From positions 5,828,001 through 5,892,000 of the forward strand of contig JAKULF010000004.1 of assembly GCA_022661535.1 (NCBI GenBank): a DNA stretch of 64,000 bases, in the 5' to 3' direction. Under the pieces are notes generated by a model. It made no database searches. It saw only the letters and a program-made list of their open reading frames with translations, and had not been told where the DNA came from. The translations under genes and the position numbers were made by a program. The DNA comes from Eutypa lata. Its lineage: Eukaryota > Ascomycota > Sordariomycetes > Xylariales > Diatrypaceae. This document shows positions 23,975 through 33,954 of this stretch, in pieces (position 1 is the stretch's first letter; each line of letters begins with the position of its first letter).

Positions 23975-25607
23975 CTACGCTCGCCCTCCCCTATGTAGAT
24001 CCCCGATGATCACCCCTAGGATCCAGCAGTTGACGAGGAAGAAAGCCAGAGACGCGACCCACAGGCCCGGCACGAACGTGCTGAGCCCCAGGAACTCCAG
24101 CCCGTAGCCCTGCTGCAGCCAGAGCCCCTGCGTCGCGACCCAGAGGGCCAGGGCGACGACACCGAGGGTGGGGTTTCGGAGGAGCGAGGAGCGGGGGAGG
24201 TAGAGCGGGAGCAGGACCATGTACCAGAGGAAATACTGTCCATTCATTATATACATATAGATTATTAGTTGTGGAGGTCCAAATCTTGAGGCGAGGGGAA
24301 GTGATGAGTGGGTGTGGGAACTAGATTAGATAGATACATAAACAATGCACAATAAATAATCATAGATGAGGAAGAAGAAGATGAAAGGGTAAGACTTTTT
24401 TATTTAATAATAATGATAATAAACATACCTGGCTCGTGCAGACCTTATTAAACGTAACGAAAGCGAACGTCTGCGCCAGCATCGTAGCAGCCAGGTCCTT
24501 CTTGGCGCCGACGAAGGGGATCAGGACGGTAGAGAGCAGCAGCTGCGGCAGGAACGCGAGCGACTCGATCCCGATGCCACTGCCACTGCCACTGCCACTA
24601 CCGGCACCAGCAGAAGCAGATGCTAGGTACAGCAGCACGTTGTACGGGCTGAAGTTGTGGCGGTGGTCCACCCGCGACACGTGGTGCAGGAACGTGTGCG
24701 TCACGAACGGCTCCCCGTACAGCGCGTACATGATGGCGTTGAGACCCAGGAACGTCGCGAGGCTTACGCCTGCTAGCGTGAGCCGTTCGGGGGTGAGGAT
24801 GTTAATAACAAGGTTTTTCTTCTGCCCTAGCCTTGCGCTCTCGTCGGTGGTAGTAGTAGCGGCAGTAGGCGAGGAGATACTCGGGTCCTTTTCACCCGCT
24901 TTACTACTATTACTACTACTACTGTTGCTACTGCTGTTAACACGACCCATGCGCTCGCCATCCATCCACCACGCAACCGCGGGCGCGTAGATGAACGGAT
25001 AGATCTTGAAATGGACGCCGAGGCCGAGCAGGAGACCGGCCAGGGCGGGGCTCCGCCGCGTCTGCGCCGCCCACAGCAGCGCCGTCACTAGGACGCCCAG
25101 CAGGCCCTCGGAGCTGCCGCGCGTGCTGATGGTCGCCACCATCGGGTTCAGGAGCCATATGGCGGCGTACTTGAGCTCGTCCCCTTCTTCTTCTCCTCCT
25201 CCCTCGCTGGTACGTTTGTTTGGGGGTTGTTGCTGTTGTCGTTTCTGGTGGCGTAGGATCAGCACGAGCAACCACCCCGCTAGCAGGTCCGCCGCTGCGA
25301 ATAGCACCTTGCCGAAGGAGAACCAAAATGGGCCTGGGAGGGTTGTGGGCCAGAGGAGCCAGGATAGGAGGGGTGTGTAGCGGTAGGTCTCACGGGTGTA
25401 AGGAGAGGAGAGGGAGGAGGAAGGGGAGGAGGAGGAGAATGTGAAGCGCGCCGCGTCTGTGAATACCATGTAGTCGATGTCGGTGTACTTTAGGGGCGAA
25501 TTGGCATCCTGCCATAGCCCATATACGAGCATCACGGCTCGCAGGAGCGCGGCCGCTGTGAAGAGCGGTAGTGGCCGTGAGAAGAGGGCCGATATTGGGG
25601 ATGCCAT
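23975..25607 (-). CDS. GPI14: GPI mannosyltransferase I (PIG-M family)
   Basis: Adds the first alpha-1,4-mannose to the GPI-anchor precursor on the luminal side of the ER, using dolichol-phosphate mannose. Exons: 25607-24429 and 24235-23975, joined in phase 0 after FNKVCTSQ and before YFLWYMVLLPLYLP, both conserved in the family; total 479 aa. The DxD motif sits at residues 43-45 in YTDIDYMVFTDAARF. Other family stretches are RETYRYTPLLSWLLWP and YGEPFVTHTFLHHVSRVDHRHNFSPYNV (written here as one block of the second luminal loop, about 24650-24720). Many hydrophobic segments fit a polytopic membrane protein. Two species-specific low-complexity inserts are visible: a Ser/Asn-rich loop near 24880-24950 and a Gly-Ser dipeptide run near 24570-24600. 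The second subunit PBN1/PIG-X is not in the window. Confidence 0.95.
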
Positions 25608-26155
25608 CCTGGATTAGATAGATAAATTTGGGTACCCCTTAACAGGAACTTCGTAGCGCAGACCAGATTAGGTACTTATCAGAGTCCGAAGTAGTCAACT
25701 AACTGACTTGAGCTTCTCGGATGCCAATCTCTTTTGAGTACCCACGGCCTGCGATGGTACACAAAAGGGACTTTTTTAATATGCTATTTGCATATATTAT
25801 GACGCCTCTTAATTCTAATACCTTGTTGTATACCCCTTTTATACCATCGTTTGTTGGCACATCACTTGAACATGTCCGTCCTTTCAGGATGAATGAAGGG
25901 ACTCCTGAAGTCCACTGTAGGTTCGGCGTTTAGTCGGATAAACCCAAAATCAATGGCTGTACATAGCGAGCTCCAGTGGCACTTGCGTCACAACCAATGG
26001 ACATAACTAGCGTTAACTTGGTTAGTGGGACTCCCTGCATAAACGTTTGAACCCTTGCACCTAAGCTGCTAAGCTGCACATACATGCCCTGATAACCCTA
26101 TTCTACCATTCTCACATGTACCATCGAGAGTCATGTGTTAAGAGAAAAAAACAAC
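25608..26155. other. Shared divergent promoter region of GPI14 and the TRAX gene
   Basis: 548 bp separate two divergently transcribed housekeeping-type genes. A small plus-strand ORF here (25721-25933) has no domain and is not called. Confidence 0.5.
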
Positions 26156-27253
26156 ATGGCAGATCTGATTGTACCGAAACCGAAGCGTGAAAACAGCATG
26201 GGAGGCATTAAGCGTGACTACCAAGGCAAGGAGAAAGCTCGGGTGGATGTAGCGCCTCGCAATGCCTACACTTCGATGTTTGAGGGTTTCCGCAACGAGC
26301 TCGATGAGCATCATGACCGTCGTATGAAGATTCAGAAGGTGTCCAGGGATGTCACGGCGCTCAGCAAGAAAATGTAAGCCCCCCCTCTCATTTTGTGAGA
26401 AGACTATGGAATCTGATAAGTAGATGAACTGACATTTTTTATAGCATCTTTTCTCTTCAGAGGTAACTAAATTTTATCCTATCTTAAAACAGTCACCCTC
26501 CACCCAGCTTTAAGGGGGAAAGGGGGAAAGGGGGGTTTCTTAGACCCCAAGATCTGAGGACAACCGCTCAAAAAAAAAAAAATCAGGGTCCGCAAGCTCA
26601 AGCAGCCGATCCCGGCGCGCATCCAGAGCGAGATCGACGAGCGCATGAAGGAGATCGTCGAGCAGCTCTCGACCATCGAGGCCGACGTGCGGGGCACGAA
26701 CCGGCACCGGTACCACATGCCGTGCCTGGAGGAGTTCGCCGAGGCCATCTCGTTCGCGCACTACCTGCGGCACCAGGCGCTCATCACGCCGGCCCAGCTG
26801 TCGGCCGCCCTGCCCCTCGCGACGCTCGACCTCACCCCCGCCGACTACGTCTTCGGCGTCTTCGACCTCACCGGCGAGATGATGCGCTTCGCCACGTCGG
26901 TTACGGCTCTCACCGGCGCCGTGCCTAGTGGTGGCGCCGCCGCCATTGCCGAGACGGAAGGTGAAGGTGCCGGCGACGTTGAGAAAAGCAACAGCGAAAG
27001 TGGCATCGGCACTGGTACCGGACGCACCATCCTTGAGGATCTCCAGGACGTCAGCAGCATGCTGCTTGTCTCCCCCCCGCTTGGTGGTGGTGGCAAGAAT
27101 AACGGCTATTCGAAGAAGACTGACGTCATGATCGAGCAGGTGCGCAAGGTCGAGAGGCTTGCTTACGGTGTCACTGTGCGCGGCAATGAGAGGCCGAAGG
27201 GTTGGATGCCCGATTTGAACGAGGGCTCTCGAGGAGATATGATGGAAGATTGA
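26156..27253 (+). CDS. Translin-associated factor X (TRAX)
   Basis: TRAX is the catalytic partner of translin in the C3PO endoribonuclease, which acts in small-RNA passenger-strand removal and, in Neurospora, tRNA-fragment processing. Exons: 26156-26373, 26445-26462 (only 18 nt) and 26587-27253, giving 300 aa. The micro-exon encodes IIFSLQ plus split codons, and restores the uninterrupted helix RDVTALSKK-IIFSLQ-RVRKLKQPIPARI. The C-terminal half has the TRAX/translin signatures HRYHMPCLEEFAEAISFAHY and YVFGVFDLTGEMMRFA, with the acidic residues expected of the TRAX nuclease centre. An in-frame ATG exists seven codons upstream (26135); MADLIVPKPK was chosen as the more usual start. Intron 2 ends in an A run just before its TCAG acceptor. 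A Gly/Glu-rich insert lies near 26940-27020. The translin partner is not in the window. Confidence 0.92.
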
Positions 27254-27783
27254 GCTATGCATTTATGGGTTTCTGTTTCGAGGAATTCCGTAGGGTCATG
27301 TCGATATGACTGTCTGTATGCATCCCATGGAGAGATCGATATCTGCCTGCAAGTGGCTATGATGAAAACTGCTACAGGGGGCGGGATTTGCTACGAGGCG
27401 GACTTTATCATTTGTTATTATGGTAATGTCTGCGATCACTCTTACCAGATATGAGGTTTTCTCCGGAAGGAAGAGGTGTATTACAGTTGAGGAAAATACG
27501 GCGATAGATTGCCTTGCGACGAGTTATGAATTGCAATAAACATGGTAACATATGCCTTCTCTAGGATTTTGTAACCCTTTATTGCTTACCGTCCTTTAAT
27601 ATCGGGGGTTTGCTTCATAGACCACATCCCAGACAGCAGTTGCTACCCATCTCATATATGGGTTTAACATTTCCGTTTCCAACCAACCAGCCTACTATTG
27701 AAGGCCACAAGGGTTGAAATGATATTCTAGTTTCTGTGTTATAGCAAGCATCTGGGAAAGTAGCCCTCAGAGTTCTGTAAGTA
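27254..27783. other. 3' flank of the TRAX gene
   Basis: About 530 bp up to the hAT-type element. No gene is supported. Confidence 0.5.
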
Positions 27784-27848
27784 ATCCTTAAGTGAAATAC
27801 TATTTGCGCAGTGCTCTCAAATTTATTTGCGCAGTGACCCACCCATTT

Positions 27849-27960
27849 CGGCTGCCATCAGCTGCCACCCAACTAGTGTCACTTAGCTGCCACTCGCCAC
27901 TTAGCTGCCACCACCACCTAGCTTAGCTGCCACCACCTAGCTGCCACCACCTAAATTAGC
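27849..27960. repeat. AGCTGCCAC-based tandem repeats inside the hAT-type element
   Basis: The word AGCTGCCAC, often followed by CAC and CTA spacers, recurs about six times over 110 bp, directly inside the left terminal repeat. The units are imperfect. Confidence 0.8.
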
Positions 27961-28022
27961 TGTAATCTAGCTGTTGCTGTCATTATGAAGCGTAAATAGC
28001 TTTAAAGATAATGGCAATATAG

Positions 28023-28061
<39 letters not shown>

Positions 28062-28145
28062 GGTAGGTAGGTAGGTAGGTAGGTAGGTAGGTAGGTAGGT
28101 AGGTAGGTAGGTAGGTAGGTGGGTAGGTAGGTAGGTAGGTAGGTG
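28023..28145. repeat. GTAA / GTAG tetranucleotide microsatellite
   Basis: Roughly eight to nine GTAA units grade directly into more than twenty GTAG units with one G substitution. The run lies inside the hAT-type element. Confidence 0.95.
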
Positions 28146-28455
28146 GTTCGCTAATTAGCTTAAAGCTCACGATAGCTTTAGTTATAGGGCCTTTACAAGA
28201 AGTATTGAATAAATTCGTCGATTCCGATAATATTATGATAATATAATATTATAAAAAGTTATATTAATTATATTATATATAAATCTTTATTATTATAAAT
28301 TAATTAAAATTATTTATAATGGTTTGTATAAAGGGTATCTTTTGCATATAGTAAGTGGGAGTTGACAGCTATGACAGGTGGTATACAGCTGCATGGGTGG
28401 GTCACTGCGCAAATAAATTTGGGAGCATTGCGCAAATAGTATTTCACATCCTTAA

Positions 28456-28891
28456 TACCCAGGTTGTTATACAGTCATATATTGCAAGCCCGCCTTTTAA
28501 ACTTCTCACCACAGGTAAGTTGGACTATGATGTTAATATTATAATTGATCCCTTTAGTAATTAATCTGCTCATTAAACAAACATTTCGAAAAAGACCGAC
28601 ATTGAACTCGTTATCTCGTGCACCTAAAGCGTCATTTCACCACATTACGCATCCATCCTTTAGAGCATCATACCTGCCCCCGTCGAATGAAATCTAGAAA
28701 TCTAACCCTCGCGGGACGCCATCTCCTCAAATCCATCCAATCAATAGAATATCCTCCTGATTAAACCAGGAGGGTAGTTCCCCCCCCCCTTCTAACATCC
28801 CTTAAAAGAGATAGGGAAAGAGATGGCGAAGAGAAACAGAATTTAGCCGCGTAGACTAGACAAAGTCTGTCTTTTTTTCTCCTTAAAAAGC
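28456..28891. other. Intergenic region
   Basis: 3' flank of the minus-strand secreted-protein gene. A poly-C run lies near 28780-28788. No gene is seen. Confidence 0.5.
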
Positions 28892-29686
28892 TTAAGAAGA
28901 AGTAGAAGAGTAAGTGCTGATGGCGAGGTCAAAAGCGGCACTGAGCCTCTGGGTGCTCTGGACGAAACCGGGGGCGCACGTCGGCACCAGTACGGAAAGC
29001 CCCGTGGCGAAGGCGCCGAGGGCCACGTCGAGGGCGCGTATGGTGGCTATGATCGGTAGCACGAACGCACCGCCGCCCAGGAGGGGGTGCTTGTCGATGA
29101 GATCGTAGACGAGTTGCTCTTGCACCCTGATGAGCTGTTGTATTGTGAGAAGACGGTGTTAGCCATGGTATTGGTGGATAACAGAGGAGGGGGGGGGGGG
29201 GGCTAGGACCGAAGCGAGTGACTGGACTTACCCCTTTGTAGTTGTTGCAGATAGACAGCTGACCCGAGGGCTCGAAAATCTGCTGAGGGTTCGCGAGCAG
29301 GTTCTCGACTATGTCGAAGACCAATGCTTGACCGCCTTCAACGACGCTGCGGAGTACGAGGAGGAGAGCCTATTCGCTCGGAGCAGGGCACCTGTTAGTC
29401 AACTGATCCATTGTAACAGGTAATAACTATATATCCCTCTCCGACCTTCCTAAAGGTTTCCAACTTGCTGCTTGGTTGAGGTTGGAATGGAACAAGATTT
29501 TGTGGGACTTACCGGAGCCGCGGTTACGATGTTGGATGTGGTGATGCTCTTCACGGCCTTGGAGGCGTCAATGGTCGCCGTCGTCGAAGTGTCGATGTCT
29601 ATGCCTAGCTCATCCGACGTGACGGCCAGGACGGGGCTGACCACCGAAAAGAAGGCGGCAGCGAGGGCGAAGAGTTTGAACTGCAT
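28892..29686 (-). CDS. Small secreted protein, unknown function
   Basis: Exons: 29686-29513, 29369-29232 and 29134-28892, giving 184 aa; all three joins are phase 0. The first 21 residues are a clear signal peptide (MQFKLFALAAAFFSVVSPVLA), so the product should be secreted or wall-bound. The mature part has alternating helical stretches (VVEGGQALVFDIVENLLA; AFVLPIIATIRALDVALGAF) and only two evident cysteines, in SICNNYKG and VPTCAPG, which could pair. The layout resembles small all-helical secreted proteins annotated as hypothetical in many filamentous ascomycetes; I cannot name a family. Intron 2 contains a long poly-C/poly-G run (about 29190-29202). An alternative acceptor for exon 3 shifts frame and destroys the conserved-looking second half, so the CAACAG acceptor at 29135 was used. 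Confidence 0.7.
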
Positions 29687-29712
29687 TTTGTTTTGGAGTT
29701 GAAGAAGAAAAC

Positions 29713-29752
<40 letters not shown>

Positions 29753-31658
29753 CTTGTAGGTCGAGCTTGGAAGCTTATGCGGTTACTTGGAACTGAAGAC
29801 TGGGATTTGGAGTGCAGTACGATGCTGCAGATAAAGGAGAAACGTCCGAAGAAGTTCTGAGGGTGCTTATGGGCCACCTTATATACACTTTTCGAAGCTA
29901 GTACATTCCTATATCATGACGCTTATGAACAACTTTGCTAATAGCACCAGATACAGAGTCGTATCCACGTGATCCTGTTATTTGGTCAACAGCTAGTTAC
30001 GATCTGGATTTTTGATGGCGAGTAATAAATCAAGTCTTAGTTCTCGCAGCGGGCTAGACCGTCAAATGATCGCCAAGTTAGTTCGAGCGGGCCGCTCCGA
30101 GACAAATTTCCCCTGTTGAGTTGACATCTACATTCCTGTGGGATGACTTCTCTAGATCTCGAGGGGGGCTGGCAGTATTGAGGCTATGGATCTTCACCAT
30201 GATTGCCTCTATAATTCCTGGGCAAACATTGGAAGATGAATCAATGGATCAAGGGACCAATGGTCAATTATAATCTAGGTAGTGCCAGGCGTGTTTGTTT
30301 CTCAACATATGTCACCTACAATTCCAGTCCTTTAGTATATTTCATTCGTCATAAAAACAAGCGTATATTCAGTCATATATTTCGAACTTGGTCCATATAG
30401 GAGAAGCCTTGCATTTCTTTGAATAAACATGAGAAGTTACTCTCTAATGATTCTAGGCCTTTTATGCTGTCCTCAAGTCAAGCGTACCGAGTTGTGGCGG
30501 TCGTGGTTGGTTTAGGCACTCGACTTTTGCACATGCAACTCTCTATGACTTTGGTACCTTGGCGAAACACGTCCTTGCCCAAAAGTGTTCATTAATTTGC
30601 CTTGTGGATTTCGATAATCGCTATGCTAGATATGGTTGTCTTGCCCCCAGGGTAATTGCTAACAAGGGTGGGATATTGTTTGATTACTGAACGAATACGA
30701 GTTGCGTTTGCTAGTAGTTTCGTCTGCTTGAGCTGGTAGAGCATATTAGGAGTTTCCGAAGAACCACATAGCAGTTACTGGCTATCATTCCACACGGATT
30801 AAGCCACGTCACTGTTATGGCTTGCCAGGGTTTGAGCTTTGAAAGGAATAGCTAAGGGTTATATATCGACCTAAAGCTATCAAAGACTTCAATAAACCGC
30901 TTGGATGTAATATGATAGAGATAAGTATCACTGAATAGGAAGTAATTAAGACCTATTAAATTCGTAAAATGAATCGGGTATTGCTTAAGATTACTGGTTG
31001 CTGAGGATAAGTATAGTTAGATAGATAACATGTCCTTGTGATCTGTACGGTAAGACTGAAAATGCGTTGCTTTGTAACTATAAATAAGTAGAATACTATT
31101 TCGATGGAGTACAAGACTGTAGTGTATATACCATGACCTATTTACATTGGGGTAGAGCTACACTGTTGCTGAACCTATGTTGGACATGTACTTGTAACGG
31201 CTCTGAGATACAAATGGTTAAGTATTCTTTCAGTCTTAAAAGACAATACCTAGGTAATTACTGATATATATGCCTTGTCAAATAACGACCTGCTCCAACG
31301 AAGGTATAGTGACGGCATGTTTAATCTGATGGACATAACAGAATAATTGTATATTAGTGGATAAAATTAGGAATGTATAGTCATTACATCGTTAATATAT
31401 ATATAGGGTCTCATGACTGTTTATGTTAAAGCAGGGCAAGTGTAATAATACATGTTGACCAATTGAAAACCAACCCTCTTTCTTATCCGCCAGACGGAAT
31501 TTTGACTTTTGTCTTTTGTCTTTATCTTTAAAATCGATATATCGAATACCACATCTCGTTGCTCATCTCTCATCATAAAGATCATAAAACCGTACAGGTT
31601 GACGTAGCGTCGATAAGGGATCGTGAACACTGTTCATTCATCTGACCCGAACTAGTTC
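29687..31658. other. Intergenic region with a GGCT tetranucleotide run
   Basis: About 2 kb upstream of the secreted-protein gene and downstream of the membrane-protein gene. Apart from the microsatellite at 29713-29752 nothing is supported. Confidence 0.5.
29713..29752. repeat. (GGCT)10 microsatellite in the leader of the secreted-protein gene
   Basis: Ten perfect GGCT units lie 27 bp upstream of the start codon of the small secreted protein, so they are probably in its 5' UTR. Confidence 0.95.
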
Positions 31659-32258
31659 CTAGTACCGATAGTTCCGGCTGCCACCACTAGATCTTCGAAG
31701 GTCTCGCCCGTCCAGGCCGCCGTTCGTGTAGGCAGCAGGAGGGGCCCTCGGGCTCCGGCCACGCGAGCGACCACCTTCGTAGTAGACGGGGCGGACCTCG
31801 ACCGACCGGCGGGGGCTGTGACTGTGGCCCCCGTGGCCGTGGGAGTGCCGCGAGCGCGACCGGTGCGTCTCTTGGTGGTAGTAGGGGGTCGAGCTATGGT
31901 GGTGGCGGCGATGGGTCACCGGTTTCTCGTGTTCCGGTTCAAATGTGTCGCCCCACGTGGTCGGGCTCCGGCCGAGGTTGGTGCACGACCGGATGATCCA
32001 CAGAAGCAGTAGGAAGCCGGCGATGGAGCCGATCACGATGCCCGCGATCTGCCCGCCGGATAGCGTGGTTTGGTTGCTGCCACTGTCGATATCACTCACC
32101 ACTGTCGTGGTTGCGGCCTGCCGGGGATGGAGTACCTTTGAGGCTACCTCCGATAGCGTCCTCGTTGGGTTGATGTGCGCCGCCGACGCCGACGCGCTCT
32201 CGGCTAGGCGGCTTAGGACATCGCGGGGCGAGACGGATTCAGGGGCGAGCGGAGCCAT
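31659..32258 (-). CDS. Single-pass membrane protein with a His/Arg/Ser-rich tail
   Basis: An uninterrupted 199-codon frame. Residues 1-65 are Ser/Ala/Thr-rich (including SASASAAHINPTRTLSEVAS) and end in a potential N-glycosylation site, SNQTT. A transmembrane helix follows (GGQIAGIVIGSIAGFLLLLW, about residues 69-88). The rest is a basic, His-rich cytoplasmic-type tail (THRRHHHSSTPYYHQETHRS, then HSHGHGGHSHSPRRS). There is no cleavable signal peptide, so the first segment may be luminal by a signal-anchor-like mechanism. The GGxIAGIVIGSIAG type of helix is widespread in uncharacterised fungal plasma-membrane proteins. The function is unknown; His clusters could bind metal, but this is speculation. 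Confidence 0.7.
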   Translation of the reverse strand: MAPLAPESVSPRDVLSRLAESASASAAHINPTRTLSEVASKVLHPRQAATTTVVSDIDSGSNQTTLSGGQIAGIVIGSIAGFLLLLWIIRSCTNLGRSPTTWGDTFEPEHEKPVTHRRHHHSSTPYYHQETHRSRSRHSHGHGGHSHSPRRSVEVRPVYYEGGRSRGRSPRAPPAAYTNGGLDGRDLRRSSGGSRNYRY

Positions 32259-33954
32259 TGTTACTTTCGATGATTATCTACCTAGGTAGTTAACCCGTAG
32301 TGGTATTGTGTATTGGGATCAATGGCGCTAGTTAACCGACAAAAAAACCACACCGGTTGTTACTAACGTGACACACAATTGAGTTCAGCTTGGCCGGCAC
32401 GGGTTACGAGAAAGTGTGAAACTAGCTAGGTATGGAGGTGGTAATATGTAGGAGGGGATGGCGCAAGTCATATACTAGGTAGAAAGACTCGTCTCATGCG
32501 CCGCCTCGGCTAAGTCGAGGAAGCACACCATTTTTCGGGATCCTTCAGTTCCTACGATAATATGACGACATAGTTGCCTTTCCGCTCTGTCTGTTTGGTG
32601 AGGCTCATACTACATACGTACCATTGAGCACATTAGTGTACAACGTAAAGCAAGTTGTTACTGGACTGCTAGTCTAGACTAAGGACATGCAGGAAAAAGT
32701 CCCGATTTAGACCTCAAACCGGGAATCTTCTGGATACTCGCTAAGCACTAGCTCGAGATATTTCAGATTTCACAAGGTACAGGAGCAAAAGGTTGCTTCG
32801 TGTTGGCTGGTTGGATCAAGGAACCTACCAACCTCCCCGCATTTTGGCTCGTCTGCTGCCTAGGTATGTCGGTACAACATCTCAGGATCGGAGTAGCTGA
32901 GTATTATGTAGACCTGGTAGATACATATGTTCTCATAGTGTGTGAGTGCCACTTTCTGCATGTCTTGTCATCATGATGCAAGATACCTACAGTGTTATAG
33001 TCAAGGGGGAATGTCGTAGTGGGCTGAGTGGATCGTCAAGTAAAGTGGGTAGAGGCGGGGTCGTGATTCGTGAGCACTCGACTGAACACTCAATTGGCGA
33101 TTGACCACTAAGATCGTAATTCTCCCCTGATGAAAATTCCATGTGCGTAATCGATGGTTGAATTTTACATTGTGTATGCACATTACACGCGCATATAGAC
33201 CTTATCGTGTTCGGATACGGAGGAAATGGCCCGTATAGATAATGTATAAGGTACGAATAATAAACCTACGCTCGATGGAATACCAATTGATTATAATTGC
33301 AAACATGTACGTATAGTAAAATCTAACTAGCCAACTAATGCAGTTGGTTGCATTTACGAATTCGACATCTCCTTAGCTCTAGTTCAGTTTTGTTAAACTT
33401 GCTGGATGAATAGGATCATAAACGGTTATGGCATATGTTGGAATCGTAACCGCGCACATGGGAGTTAACTATATGGAGCAGCTACCTAGGCAGCTAGGTA
33501 AGTACTCCATCGTTCGTCCCATCAGCCTGTAGGAAGCGCTTATAAAATGACGTGCAGGCTGCAGGCCGGGCTAGAGCGCCATTGACTGGGCAGACTGGAT
33601 GCTCAGAATGCTTCGCTGATATTTGACATTGAATAAGTACTTGATTTGATGTATGAAGTCAGCCAAGACCGTGGGCAATGATAGCGTGTGAGACTGTAAG
33701 TGGTCTGGCCAATTAAAAGCCTTGATAAAACATGGTGGCTCGTGGCTTGATTGTGGGAGTTATTGCCAGCCATAAGCAGAGCGCGTCGACATAATGTGCT
33801 GCGCGTCCTTGTATCATTTTAGAAATGAATGTCACGAATATGCTTAGGTATTATAATCGTCAATATATCGTCAACGAAATGCGAAGACCAGACATCAAAT
33901 TTACTACAACATCATTATCATTTGTTCTATTCTTCCGGCAGCGAAGGCATCTAC
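32259..33954. other. Intergenic region
   Basis: About 1.7 kb. It contains the palindrome CTACCTAGGTAG at about 32279-32290 and a similar one near 33480-33500. Short ORFs on both strands lack support. Confidence 0.5.

Larger units (their letters stand above)
27784..28455. mobile_element. Non-autonomous hAT-type element with an 8-bp target duplication
   Basis: The element proper is 27792-28447 (656 bp). Its 54-bp ends (27792-27845 and 28394-28447) are reverse complements with two mismatches and begin GTGAAATACTATTTGCGCA. They are flanked by identical 8-bp copies of ATCCTTAA at 27784-27791 and 28448-28455. An 8-bp target duplication is the hallmark of the hAT superfamily. Within each end the word ATTTGCGCA occurs twice in tandem orientation, as in subterminal transposase-binding repeats. 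The interior is non-coding: AGCTGCCAC tandem repeats, a GTAA/GTAG microsatellite and a short A+T-rich patch. Confidence 0.9.

Noticed and set aside
26540..27262. 240-codon minus-strand ORF antisense to TRAX
   Set aside because: It is rich in R, D, E and H as expected for a shadow frame; the plus strand encodes a clear TRAX domain.
28023..28145. Tetranucleotide repeat considered as a telomere-like or CRISPR-like array
   Set aside because: The unit is 4 bp, without spacers, and lies inside a hAT-type element; it is a plain microsatellite.
27967..28170. 67-codon minus-strand ORF of PTYL/LLTY repeats
   Set aside because: It is simply the translation of the GTAG/GTAA microsatellite.
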